Shown here in pieces: positions 6,896 through 15,664 of a DNA stretch of 20,965 nt. Every line of letters begins with the position of its first letter. Position 1 is the stretch's first letter. Below the pieces are notes generated by a model. It was not told the origin of the DNA. It was given only the letters and a program-made list of their open reading frames with translations, and ran no database searches. This DNA comes from Phenylobacterium aquaticum (lineage in GTDB: Bacteria > Pseudomonadota > Alphaproteobacteria > Caulobacterales > Caulobacteraceae), in contig NZ_CANCLE010000062.1 of NCBI RefSeq assembly GCF_947378715.1, forward strand, positions 1 to 20,965. The letters run 5' to 3'. The translations under genes and the position numbers were made by a program.

Positions 6896-7713
6896 TCCGT
6901 CCCGACCCAGGCGCAGGCGCGCCCAAGGCGTCCTGGCGATCTGGGACGGTGGAGATTTCCGGCGGCCGCCTGGCGTTTCACCGCACGGGCGGAAGCGGTC
7001 CCGCCCTGTTGCTGTCCCACGGCCTCACCGACAATGGCCTCTGCTGGTTCAGGCTCGCCGCCGCCCTGGCCTCTGATTTCGATGTCATCATGCTGGATGC
7101 GCGGGGCCACGGCGAGAGCTCCAGGATCCGCAGTGAAGCGGCTCATGACCCGGGTCTGGACATCGCCGAGGCGATTGACCAGCTGGGCCTGATCAATCCG
7201 GTGGTGATGGGACATTCGGTCGGCGCCCGCGCCACGGCGGACTTCGCCAGCGCCCATCCAGGCCGGGTGTCCAAGGTCATACTGGAAGACCCGCCCTTGC
7301 TTCCGCCGGCCAGACCCGCCTCCGCCGAGGCGCGCCGCGCGAGGTTTCGCGACCAGGTTCTGGCCTTTTCCGCCATGTCCGAGGCTGAGATCATCGCCAT
7401 GGGCAAGGCCGCCTCGCCCAGCTGGCACGACGATGATTTCCCCGCCTGGGCCGCCGCCAAGAAGCAGGTCGATCCCGCGGCCCTGCCCGCCTACGACGCC
7501 CCCTGGCAGGACGCGATCGCGGGGATCACCGCGCCCACCCTGTTGATATGTGGTGAGGTCGATCGGGGGGCTCTGGTCTCGCCGTCGCTTGCGATGGAGG
7601 CGAAGGCGGTCAACCCCAATATCCGCAGTGTTGAGATCAGACACGCCGGCCACAACATCCGCCGCGAGAACTTCACCGACTATCTCTCGGCGGTTCGCGC
7701 GTTCCTGCGGTAG
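6889..7713 (+). CDS. Alpha/beta hydrolase
   Basis: A 274-residue hydrolase with a complete catalytic triad: Ser110 in GHSVGA, Asp225 in CGEVDRG and His255 in HAGHN. The oxyanion-hole region is SHGLTDNG (43-50), and LDARGHGES follows as in epoxide-hydrolase/lactonase-like enzymes. The start is taken as TTG 6889 because GGAGG lies 7 bases upstream and the gene then overlaps the reductase end; GTG 6949 is an alternative. The reaction is probably hydrolysis of an ester, lactone or similar bond. As last gene of the operon it may open or release the product made by the dioxygenase and reductase. It converges with the TetR gene across a 32-base gap. Confidence 0.9.
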   Translation: MVVRPDPGAGAPKASWRSGTVEISGGRLAFHRTGGSGPALLLSHGLTDNGLCWFRLAAALASDFDVIMLDARGHGESSRIRSEAAHDPGLDIAEAIDQLGLINPVVMGHSVGARATADFASAHPGRVSKVILEDPPLLPPARPASAEARRARFRDQVLAFSAMSEAEIIAMGKAASPSWHDDDFPAWAAAKKQVDPAALPAYDAPWQDAIAGITAPTLLICGEVDRGALVSPSLAMEAKAVNPNIRSVEIRHAGHNIRRENFTDYLSAVRAFLR

Positions 7714-7745
7714 CGGTGCGGGTCATCGGCCCCATCCGCTTCGCC

Positions 7746-8363
7746 CTAAAGCTTCAGCGGGCGATCACCATCCAGCGCGGAAAGGCCGCCCGTGATCAGT
7801 TCCACACACATCTCTGTCGCGGAATCGACGTCGACCTGACCCTGGGCGACGAGCCGGCCCGCCTGATCCGTCAGGGCCGACAGCAGGTCGACGACGGCGA
7901 TGGCGAGCGGCAGCGGCAATTGGAACTCGCGGCGGATGGCGCGCACGAAATAGCGGATCGTCTGCTCGCGATCGCTACGGCTATCCTCCTCCATCAGCCG
8001 CGCGACGGAGGGATCGGCCAGCAGGGCCGCGATCAAGGCGCCGCGATCCAGGGTGTGCTGAAGATAGAGCCGGGTCGTCTGGCGGATCAGGTCGGCGAAG
8101 CTCACCGCCTGGAGCGCGCTGGCCATCCCCCGGTCCCGCAGTTCCGTCTGCTCCCGGTGCATCAGGGCCGCGAGCAGCGCGTCACGGGTCGGGAAATATC
8201 TGTAGACCAGACCTTTGCTGATCCTCAGGTCGCGGGCGATCCGCTCCATGCTGACCGCATGGAGGCCCTCCTCCAGGATCAGGCGCGCGCTCTCGTCCAG
8301 GATCTGCGTGCGCCGGGTTTCTGGCGCGAGCCGGATGCGCTTGCGGGCGGAAGTTGAGGTCAA
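7746..8363 (-). CDS. TetR/AcrR family transcriptional regulator
   Basis: A 205-residue TetR-type repressor. The DNA-binding domain (about residues 15-62) contains TRRTQILDESARLILEEGL and the helix-turn-helix VSMERIARDLRISKGLVYRYFPTRDALLAALM. The rest is the all-helical ligand-binding and dimerisation domain. No ATG suits the domain start. TTG 8363, giving MTSTSARKRIRLAPE, is chosen because it sits just before the conserved helix and has GGAG about 10 bases upstream. The frame is open much further upstream, but that translation has no family resemblance. It converges on the dioxygenase operon and diverges from the VOC gene, so either could be its target. Confidence 0.9.
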   Translation of the reverse strand: MTSTSARKRIRLAPETRRTQILDESARLILEEGLHAVSMERIARDLRISKGLVYRYFPTRDALLAALMHREQTELRDRGMASALQAVSFADLIRQTTRLYLQHTLDRGALIAALLADPSVARLMEEDSRSDREQTIRYFVRAIRREFQLPLPLAIAVVDLLSALTDQAGRLVAQGQVDVDSATEMCVELITGGLSALDGDRPLKL

Positions 8364-8567
8364 TCGGGACGCGCTCCGACGAGGAAGGCCAACAGTGCCA
8401 TGACTCGGGCGCAACCCAAGCCGCCGCGCCGGGCGCGGACCTTTCTGGCGAGTTCGCCGAAGCTCCTGGCTTGCGGCGCACCCGTGGCCCGTGGAACAAG
8501 CCACACCGTCGGCTCGCACCGATAGCCAACCGATGTCCGGCTGAGCTTCAAGGGAAGGAACACACCG
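8364..8567. other. 204-base divergent region between TetR and VOC genes
   Basis: No gene is supported here. It must hold the control signals for both divergent genes. I see arms TGGCTTG (8467-8473) and CAAGCCA (8497-8503) separated by 23 bases, and two copies of ACCGAT (8518 and 8530 region), but no convincing -35/-10 pair. The VOC gene has a GGAAGGAA ribosome site at 8553-8560. Confidence 0.5.
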
Positions 8568-8945
8568 ATGTTTTCGCACATCATGGTCGGCGCCAACGAC
8601 CTCGACAAAGCCAAGACCTTTTACGACGCCGTCCTGGGCACGCTCGGCGTGGGCCCGGCCATGGTCGATGGCCACCGCATCTTCTACATGACCCCCACCG
8701 GCGTCTTCTCGGTGTCCCAGCCGATCAACGGCGAGCCCGCCTGCTACGGCAACGGCGCGACCATCGGCTTCGCCTGTAAGGACAGCGCCCAGGCCGACGC
8801 CTGGCATGCGGCCGGCGTGGCCAATGGCGGTGTCTCCATCGAGGATCCGCCGGGCGTGCGCGAGGGCGGCATGGGCAAGCTCTATCTCGCCTATCTGCGC
8901 GATCCCGACGGCAACAAGCTGTGCGCCCTGCACCGCATGGGCTGA
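8568..8945 (+). CDS. VOC-family (glyoxalase/bleomycin-resistance fold) protein
   Basis: A 125-residue single-domain member of the vicinal oxygen chelate superfamily. It begins MFSHIMVGANDLDKAKTFYDAVLGTLGV, the usual first beta-alpha-beta unit. The second half reads IGFACKDSAQADAWHAAGVANGG and ends YLRDPDGNKLCALHR, the typical closing strand. Members bind a metal and act as lyases, dioxygenases or drug-binding proteins, so the reaction cannot be fixed from sequence. His4 and the acidic residues in the closing region are candidate metal ligands. GGAAGGAA stands 7 bases before the ATG. It diverges from the TetR gene, and its end is followed by a 9-bp hairpin before a convergent acyltransferase gene. 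Confidence 0.88.
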   Translation: MFSHIMVGANDLDKAKTFYDAVLGTLGVGPAMVDGHRIFYMTPTGVFSVSQPINGEPACYGNGATIGFACKDSAQADAWHAAGVANGGVSIEDPPGVREGGMGKLYLAYLRDPDGNKLCALHRMG

Positions 8946-8952
8946 TGTGAGA

Positions 8953-8981
8953 CGGCTGGCGGCCTCGCGGTGCGCCAGCCG
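8953..8981. terminator. Bidirectional terminator-like hairpin between convergent genes
   Basis: Perfect 9-bp arms CGGCTGGCG (8953-8961) and CGCCAGCCG (8973-8981), loop of 11 bases. It fills the 37-base gap between the stops of the VOC gene and the convergent acyltransferase gene, where a shared terminator is expected. No T-run follows on either strand. Confidence 0.6.
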
Positions 8982-8982
8982 A

Positions 8983-9564
8983 TCACCGCCCGACCCGCTG
9001 GATCAGCGCTCGTAGCCGGCCTGCATCCGGCGCGGTCGAGAGCTCCGGGGCGATCTCCCGGATCGTCTCGACAGGCAAGGTCCACCACCGCAGCTCCAGC
9101 AGCAGCGCGATGATCTCCTCGGAGAACCGCGTCTTCAGCGCCTTGGCCGGATTGCCGCCGACGATCTGATAGGGCGCGACGTCCTTCACCACCGTGGCGT
9201 TGGCGGCGATCACCGCCCCGTCGCCGATCCTCACGCCGGACATGATGGTCACCCCGTGGCCGATCCACACATCATGGCCGATCCGCACATCGCCGTTGGT
9301 GGCCGGATGACCGACGATCCCTTCCCCGCCCAGTTCCTCCTGGAAGATGTGGCCGAAGGGGAAGGTGGTGATCCAGTCGGCGCGGTGATTGCCGCCCAGG
9401 AAGATGGTGATCGACGAGGCGATCGAGCAGAACGATCCGATCTCCAGCCCCGCCCCCTCGCCCCACTGGCGGACCAGGACATTCTCCACGCCATAGGTGA
9501 AACGCCCGATGCGCACGGGGCTCCTGCCCACATGTTGCAGTCGTTCCTCAGAGCTCGGCTTCAT
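8983..9564 (-). CDS. CatB-like O-acetyltransferase (hexapeptide-repeat, xenobiotic acyltransferase family)
   Basis: A 193-residue left-handed beta-helix acyltransferase. Hexapeptide turns are visible around GLEIGSFCSIASS (39-51) and in DVRIGHDVWIGHGVTIMSGVRIGDGAVIAANATVV. His60 in GGNHR aligns with the catalytic histidine of CatB-type enzymes. The loop FPFGHIF and the signature PYQIVGGNPAK (131-141) are diagnostic of the family. It transfers an acetyl (or other acyl) group from CoA to a hydroxyl. Apart from chloramphenicol, many homologues acetylate sugars of surface polysaccharides. It diverges from a SAM methyltransferase and begins a block of putative decoration genes, so sugar acetylation is the favoured but unproven role. 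Confidence 0.9.
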   Translation of the reverse strand: MKPSSEERLQHVGRSPVRIGRFTYGVENVLVRQWGEGAGLEIGSFCSIASSITIFLGGNHRADWITTFPFGHIFQEELGGEGIVGHPATNGDVRIGHDVWIGHGVTIMSGVRIGDGAVIAANATVVKDVAPYQIVGGNPAKALKTRFSEEIIALLLELRWWTLPVETIREIAPELSTAPDAGRLRALIQRVGR

Positions 9565-9581
9565 GACGGGACCTGTGACTT

Positions 9582-9595
9582 CCGCTACCTAGCGG
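9582..9595. promoter_or_regulatory. 14-bp palindrome in acyltransferase/methyltransferase divergent region
   Basis: CCGCTA-CC-TAGCGG is a perfect inverted repeat 17 bases upstream of the acyltransferase start codon, in the 117-base region shared with the divergent methyltransferase. An operator for both genes is possible. No regulator is encoded next to it. Confidence 0.35.
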
Positions 9596-9681
9596 GGATT
9601 CGCCCCCTCTCGGAGGCGCGATCCCTGGCGGGCGAGGCTCAGGCCTCTATGCTCACGCTGGAATTCCTTCGGATGGACCTG

Positions 9682-10284
9682 ATGTCAACGCCTGCTCCGA
9701 CCAAGATCAATCTGGGCAGCGGCAAGGACTTCAAGCCCGACTACCTGAACATCGACGTCTCGCCCTACTGGTCGCCGGACATCCTGGCCGATGTCAGCGG
9801 CGACTTCCCGGCCGGCGGGCGCCAGACCTTCGCCACCCGCCGCTTCGGCGACATCGAGGTCGCCCATGGCGGCTTCGACGAGATCGTCTGCAACGACGTG
9901 CTGGAGCATGTCCCCGACCTGGTCCGCACCATGACCAACGGCCTGAACCTGTTGAAGGTCGGCGGGCTGTTCAACATCATGACGCCCTATGACCTGTCCT
10001 ACGGCGCCTGGCAGGACCCCACCCATGTGCGGGCGTTCAATGAGCGCAGCTGGCTCTATTACACCGACTGGTTCTGGTATCTGGGCTGGACCGAGAGCCG
10101 GTTCGTCATGCGCCGGCTCGACTACATCATCAGCCCGGTCGGCCGCGACCTGCGCGCGCGGGGCGAGCCCCAGGACGTGATCCTGCGCACCCCACGCGCC
10201 GTCGATTCCATGAAAGTCTGCCTGGAGAAGATCACCCTGTCGGAGGCGGACCAGGCCGCCCTGCGGAACTTCACCCCCGGGTGA
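9682..10284 (+). CDS. Class I SAM-dependent methyltransferase
   Basis: A protein of about 200 residues of the Methyltransf_11-like type. Motif I is KINLGSGKDFKPDYLNIDV (8-26), with the SAM ribose-binding acid in NIDV, and the post-core motif is FDEIVCNDVLEHVPDLVRTM followed by LLKVGGLFNIMTPYDLSYG. Such proteins with INLGSG near the N terminus are common in glycan and O-antigen clusters. ATG 9682 gives the typical short lead before motif I; 9673 and 9651 are alternative in-frame starts, none with a strong ribosome site. Its 3' end overlaps the convergent glycosyltransferase gene by 14 bases. The substrate is unknown; a sugar or small metabolite is likely. Confidence 0.85.
   Translation: MSTPAPTKINLGSGKDFKPDYLNIDVSPYWSPDILADVSGDFPAGGRQTFATRRFGDIEVAHGGFDEIVCNDVLEHVPDLVRTMTNGLNLLKVGGLFNIMTPYDLSYGAWQDPTHVRAFNERSWLYYTDWFWYLGWTESRFVMRRLDYIISPVGRDLRARGEPQDVILRTPRAVDSMKVCLEKITLSEADQAALRNFTPG
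10271..10284. repeat. Palindrome formed by the overlapping stops of two convergent genes
   Basis: TCACCC-CC-GGGTGA includes the TGA stops of the methyltransferase (10282-10284) and of the minus-strand glycosyltransferase (10271-10273). The arms are perfect over 6 bases. The physical loop would need at least 4 bases, so only a weak hairpin could form. Confidence 0.5.
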
Positions 10285-11140
10285 GGGCGCCCAAGGCGGC
10301 GCGCAGCATCGGCGCCTGGGGGCGGGCGGAGAAGGCGGCGAACCCCGCCTGGCCCAAGGCCTGGCGCCGCGCCGGATCGGCCAGCAGGTCCAGGCAGGCC
10401 TGGGTCAGGCCCTGATAGGGCGCGAAGGCGATCCCCTCGCGCAACGGCGCCTCCAGTTCGTCGTCGAGCCCGGTCTCCGAGACCACGCAGACCCGGTTGG
10501 CCAGCAGGTAGGAGACCCGCACGATCTCGAACACCTGGGCCTCGTAATAGTGGATATTGATCACGATCCGGGCCCGCGCGATCAGGGCGTCGCGCGCCGC
10601 GCCATAGAGATCGAAGGCCGCCTTCACCCTCACGCCCCGGGCGGCCAGATCGTCCAGGGCCGCGCGGCGCCGGGCGTTCATCGACCCGATGAACAGCACG
10701 TCGACATCCTGGTCCGGCGCCGGCGCGATGCGGCTCAGGCCGGGCGCATAGCCAATGCCGCAGAGCGTCGCGGCGATCCCCTGCTCCGCCAGGGCGGCGA
10801 TGTTACGGGCGCTATAGTCCCAGACCGGATAGGCGCGCAGCAGGTCCAGATATGGCGGGGTCATCCAGGTCGAGCCCGCCTGAACCTGCTCCAGATTGTA
10901 CAGCACCAGGCCCGGGGGCCGCACCCCAGGATGGCCGGCCAGCAGATTGGCGCCCAGCACCACGGCCCGCCCGGCGATCTGGTCCAGCCGGGTGACGACG
11001 GGCGCGTCGAACCCCAGGTCCGCGAACGCCTCGCTCAGGCCTGCCGCCACCTCCTCGAAACCCCGGCTGTGGGTGTAGCCCGCCGGCGTGACGATCCACA
11101 GGCAATAGCCGCCATCAGTCGCAGGGATCAGGGATGTCAC
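10271..11140 (-). CDS. Putative glycosyltransferase (GT-B, CgeB-like)
   Basis: A 289-residue protein resembling the group of single-chain glycosyltransferases with a Glyco_trans_1_2/CgeB-like C terminus. An early segment reads GYCLWIVTPAGYTHSRGFEEVAAGLSEAF, then LGANLLAG and GLVLYNLEQ. The C-terminal half holds DVDVLFIGSMNARRRAALDDLAARG (146-169) and ARIVINIHYYEAQVFEIVRVSYLLANRVCVVSE (190-222), with the acidic pair expected at a nucleotide-sugar site (EIVR). GTG 11140 is chosen because it overlaps the hydrolase stop as GTGA, suggesting translational coupling; no clear ribosome site is seen. At 289 residues it is shorter than classical GT-B enzymes (about 370), so the N-terminal Rossmann domain may be reduced. 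The identification is moderate and the sugar and acceptor are unknown. Confidence 0.74.
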   Translation of the reverse strand: MTSLIPATDGGYCLWIVTPAGYTHSRGFEEVAAGLSEAFADLGFDAPVVTRLDQIAGRAVVLGANLLAGHPGVRPPGLVLYNLEQVQAGSTWMTPPYLDLLRAYPVWDYSARNIAALAEQGIAATLCGIGYAPGLSRIAPAPDQDVDVLFIGSMNARRRAALDDLAARGVRVKAAFDLYGAARDALIARARIVINIHYYEAQVFEIVRVSYLLANRVCVVSETGLDDELEAPLREGIAFAPYQGLTQACLDLLADPARRQALGQAGFAAFSARPQAPMLRAALGALTRG

Positions 11141-11895
11141 CGGATCTGGCTTTGCGCGGTCAGGATCGCCCCATTGACCGCCACGACCACCAGCCAGGCC
11201 GCAGTCTTGGCGAGGTTGTGCCCCGCGTCCGGGGCCAGCATCACCTCTAGTCCCGGACAGGCGTTCAACACCTCCCGGTCGGCGGACGACACGAAGCTGG
11301 GGAACTGGGCCAGGGCGCGTTCCGGCTCCAGCGGAACGCCGCCGACAACGATGGAGGTCGGCACGGTCGTCCCACCCAGCACCCCACGATAGTCGACGTT
11401 CACCTCGCCGCGCGGCGTAACGCCAAAGATGTTCTCGACCCAGGCCAGGAGGCTCGGCGTGACGAGCTCCGAGGTGACGATCTCGCGCAACTTGTCCCGC
11501 ATCGGCCACAGGCCGATCGTGCTGAGCGGCGGGTCGCAGGCCACCACCGCCGCCATTTCCTTGGCCTTGAGCGACATCGCCACCAGGCCGCCAATCGACA
11601 GCCCCATGACGACGACCCGCCGGTTGGCGAACATCCGGGCGATCACCTCATCGAAGGCCGCCGCGAAGTCGGGCACGGAGGAGCGATCCAGAAACGGCGT
11701 GTACATGCCGGGAAGGTGCGCCAGCACCACATCGGCCTGGGGAAAGGCGCTGACCAGGATCGTCCAGTCATCGCGGCCGCCGAAGGCGCCCCGGATCACC
11801 AACAACACGGGACGCGAGGCGTCGTGCTGGCCAAACCGGCCCCAAAGCGGGATGTCGCCCTTGGAGGTGCGCACGGTGCGTTGTTCAAGCTGCAT
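11137..11895 (-). CDS. Alpha/beta hydrolase, RGAF-type paralogue A
   Basis: A 252-residue alpha/beta hydrolase with nucleophile elbow GLSIGG (Ser100) and a likely catalytic His226 in DAGHN. The usual oxyanion-hole HG motif is replaced by IRGAF (34-38), followed by DDWTIL. ATG 11895 is chosen over 11958 because GAGG stands about 8 bases upstream and this start lines up with the paralogue. It shares 27 of 40 residues at positions 91-130 with the protein at 12870-13619, and the two align almost without gaps. It is cotranscribed with and probably coupled to the glycosyltransferase. The acid of the triad is not obvious. A deacylase or esterase acting on a glycan or conjugate is a guess from context. 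Confidence 0.83.
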   Translation of the reverse strand: MQLEQRTVRTSKGDIPLWGRFGQHDASRPVLLVIRGAFGGRDDWTILVSAFPQADVVLAHLPGMYTPFLDRSSVPDFAAAFDEVIARMFANRRVVVMGLSIGGLVAMSLKAKEMAAVVACDPPLSTIGLWPMRDKLREIVTSELVTPSLLAWVENIFGVTPRGEVNVDYRGVLGGTTVPTSIVVGGVPLEPERALAQFPSFVSSADREVLNACPGLEVMLAPDAGHNLAKTAAWLVVVAVNGAILTAQSQIR

Positions 11896-12031
11896 CGCCA
11901 CGACCTCTACGCGACAACCCGGACTTGGCCCAGTCACGCCGCCGCGAATCCGCCTCAACGGCGCGGAGCGCGATCATACGCCTTGAGACTTGCCGCCAGC
12001 CAAGCTAGCGCCTGATGCAAGGAGGCCCGCC

Positions 12032-12769
12032 ATGCCGTCATATCGCAGCAATTTCTTCTGGGGCGTCTCGGACCACGAGGCCTTCAACCAGGGCCTCGAC
12101 GGCCTGATGGCGGCGGCCAAGGTCAAGGATGGCTGGTTCGCCGGCGACAACCTGATCGCCTTTGGCCGCAACCTGGGCTTCCTCAGCGACGCGCGGTTCA
12201 TCAAGGCCTGGGACACCCACGCCAAGATGTCCCATGAGCGCGGCGTCATGTGGCGCACCGCGACCGTGGTCTGGGCGGCGCGCCAGGCCCTGCGCCGGGC
12301 CGGCGATTTCGTCGAGTGCGGCTGCTACAAGGGGGTCACCGCCCGCATCCTGATGGACACCGTCGACCTCGGCGACCGGCGCTATGTGCTCTACGACCTG
12401 TTCGAGCATAACGCCGCCATGAGCCACCACGCCATGCCCGAGCATGGCGCCGACCTGTTCGACGCGGTGAAGGCCCGGTTCGCCGAGTTCCCCAATGTCG
12501 GGGTGGTCAAGGGCGCGGTGCCGGGCAGCTTCGGCCCCGAATTGCCGGACCAGATCGCCTTCGCCCATATCGACATGAACAACGCGCCGGCCGAGATCGG
12601 GGCGCTGGACGCGCTGGAGTCCCGCCTGGTTCCCGGGGCGGTGATCGTGCTCGACGACTTCGGCGCCCTGCCCTATCGCGCCCAGCATGTCGCCGAGACC
12701 GAATGGTTCGCCAAGCGGGGCATCGCGGTCCTCGAACTGCCCACCAGCCAGGGACTGGTGATCTGGTGA
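12032..12769 (+). CDS. TylF/MycF-like SAM-dependent O-methyltransferase
   Basis: A 245-residue methyltransferase of the TylF (macrocin O-methyltransferase) type, metal-dependent enzymes that methylate sugar hydroxyls. Motif I is DFVECGCYKGVTARIL (92-107), followed by YVLYDLFEH (118-126). The acidic motif HIDMNNAPAE (179-188) and VIVLDDFGA (204-212) supply the expected Mg-binding Asp residues. ATG 12032 is well fixed by an AAGGAGG ribosome site 6 bases upstream. TylF-like enzymes outside antibiotic clusters often sit in LPS, capsule or flagellin-glycan regions. Here it is between two paralogous hydrolases, one divergent (A) and one following in the same direction (B). The substrate is unknown. 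Confidence 0.87.
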   Translation: MPSYRSNFFWGVSDHEAFNQGLDGLMAAAKVKDGWFAGDNLIAFGRNLGFLSDARFIKAWDTHAKMSHERGVMWRTATVVWAARQALRRAGDFVECGCYKGVTARILMDTVDLGDRRYVLYDLFEHNAAMSHHAMPEHGADLFDAVKARFAEFPNVGVVKGAVPGSFGPELPDQIAFAHIDMNNAPAEIGALDALESRLVPGAVIVLDDFGALPYRAQHVAETEWFAKRGIAVLELPTSQGLVIW

Positions 12770-12783
12770 CCGGGACCGCTCTG

Positions 12784-12805
12784 TCGACGCGGTCACCTGC
12801 GTCGA
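12784..12805 (+). repeat. 7-bp hairpin between TylF and hydrolase B genes
   Basis: Arms TCGACGC (12784-12790) and GCGTCGA (12799-12805) pair perfectly around an 8-base loop. It lies 15 bases after the TylF stop and could partly terminate or separate expression of the following hydrolase, or protect the transcript end. Confidence 0.45.
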
Positions 12806-12869
12806 TGGCGCCGCCTGAGATGGCCGGCCGGCTCGGAATTGTCGGAAATCGCTTGGGGAGCCCTCGAAC

Positions 12870-13619
12870 TTGAGCCTCGAGATAAAAGTCGTACCCACCG
12901 ATTTCGGCGACATCTGGTTGCGGGCCCGGTTCAATCGCCAGGCGCCGGACCGGCCGATCCTGCTGATCATTCGCGGGGCCTTCGCCCGACTGGACGACTG
13001 GACCATCCTCACCCAGGTGTTTCGCCAAGCCGATGTGGTGATCGCCGATCTGCCGGGATTCAATTGCCCGGGCCTCAGCGTTGCGTCCGTCCCGGAATTC
13101 GCCCTGGCCTTTGAACAGGCGATCGACAGCGCCTTCTCCGACCGGAAGGTCGTGGTCTTCGGCATGTCGATCGGCGGTCTGGTCGCCATGTCCCTGCGCA
13201 ACGCCCGGGTCGCCGGGGTGATCGCCTGCGACCCGCCGCTGACCACGATCGACCTGTGGCCGCTGCGCGCCATGCTGCGGGAGTATGTCGAGCGCGAGAC
13301 CACGACGCCCTACATGCTCCAATGGGTCGAGAAGGTGTTTGGCGTCACGGCCGAGGGCGCCGTCAATGTCGACTATACCGGCCTGCTCGACCACCTGCCG
13401 CGACCGACGACGATCATCGTGGCCACGGAGCCCCTCGAGCCTGAACGGCCCGTATCGTCGATCCCCGGGCTCATCAACGCTGCGGACCGCAAGCGCATCT
13501 TCGCCATGACCGACATCGGCTGCTTCAGCTCAAAGGGCGGGCACAACGTGGCGCTTCAGGACAAGTGGACCGTCGCCGCGACCATCAACCTCGCCCTCTA
13601 CGGCGCCGACCGTCTCTGA
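12870..13619 (+). CDS. Alpha/beta hydrolase, RGAF-type paralogue B
   Basis: A 249-residue paralogue of the hydrolase at 11137-11895. Ser100 lies in GMSIGG, His225 in KGGHN, and the oxyanion region is IRGAF (34-38) followed by DDWTIL, as in its partner. Shared blocks include LVAMSL, ACDPPL, TPYMLQWVEKVFGVT (versus TPSLLAWVENIFGVT) and PLEPER. The start is TTG 12870 with GGGGAG 9 bases before it; no suitable ATG exists. It lies 100 bases after the TylF gene on the same strand, so cotranscription is possible. The reaction is unknown. Divergence from paralogue A (about half to two thirds identity in core segments) suggests related but separate substrates. Confidence 0.82.
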   Translation: MSLEIKVVPTDFGDIWLRARFNRQAPDRPILLIIRGAFARLDDWTILTQVFRQADVVIADLPGFNCPGLSVASVPEFALAFEQAIDSAFSDRKVVVFGMSIGGLVAMSLRNARVAGVIACDPPLTTIDLWPLRAMLREYVERETTTPYMLQWVEKVFGVTAEGAVNVDYTGLLDHLPRPTTIIVATEPLEPERPVSSIPGLINAADRKRIFAMTDIGCFSSKGGHNVALQDKWTVAATINLALYGADRL

Positions 13620-13681
13620 TCCTGCCGACCGCTTCGTGTTGGAGACGGCCGCCTGACGACGCCTCGGCGGGGTCGCCATAC

Positions 13682-13699
13682 TCGAAATTCGAATATATA
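13682..13699 (+). promoter_or_regulatory. TCGAA-A-TTCGA inverted repeat next to a TATATA element upstream of BVMO
   Basis: A perfect 11-base inverted repeat (13682-13692) directly precedes TATATA (13694-13699), the only AT-rich patch in the 173-base gap before the monooxygenase. A -10 element with an overlapping operator is plausible. No good -35 lies 17 bases upstream, so an activator-dependent promoter would be needed. Confidence 0.35.
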
Positions 13700-13792
13700 C
13701 TGGCATCGTAAGGGTCGATTTAGGCCCTGACGCCGCCCTGTCCTGCGCCCGCCGGCGCGAGGGTTTCCGTATTTTGATCGAGGTATTTTCCG

Positions 13793-15613
<1,821 letters not shown>

Positions 15614-15630
15614 AGTCCGTTTCGGTTCAA

Positions 15631-15664
15631 GGGCGGGCGTCTCCAGCTTGGATGACGCCCGCTC
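15631..15664 (+). terminator. Strong hairpin after the BVMO gene, probable terminator
   Basis: Arms GCGGGCGTC (15633-15641) and GACGCCCGC (15654-15662) pair perfectly, and a G-U and a G-C pair extend the stem at its base. The loop itself holds TCCA-GCT-TGGA, extending the stem with one bulged T. It begins 17 bases after the BVMO stop. It lacks a clear T-run, so it may act with Rho or as a 3'-end stabiliser. Confidence 0.62.

Noticed and set aside
8364..8933. Upstream extension of the TetR frame to 395 residues
   Set aside because: The extension runs antisense through the VOC gene. The conserved TetR domain begins right after TTG 8363.
12038..13303. A 421-codon open frame on the minus strand
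   Set aside because: It covers the opposite strand of two convincing genes (TylF-like methyltransferase and hydrolase B), has no ribosome site I trust and shows no family motifs.
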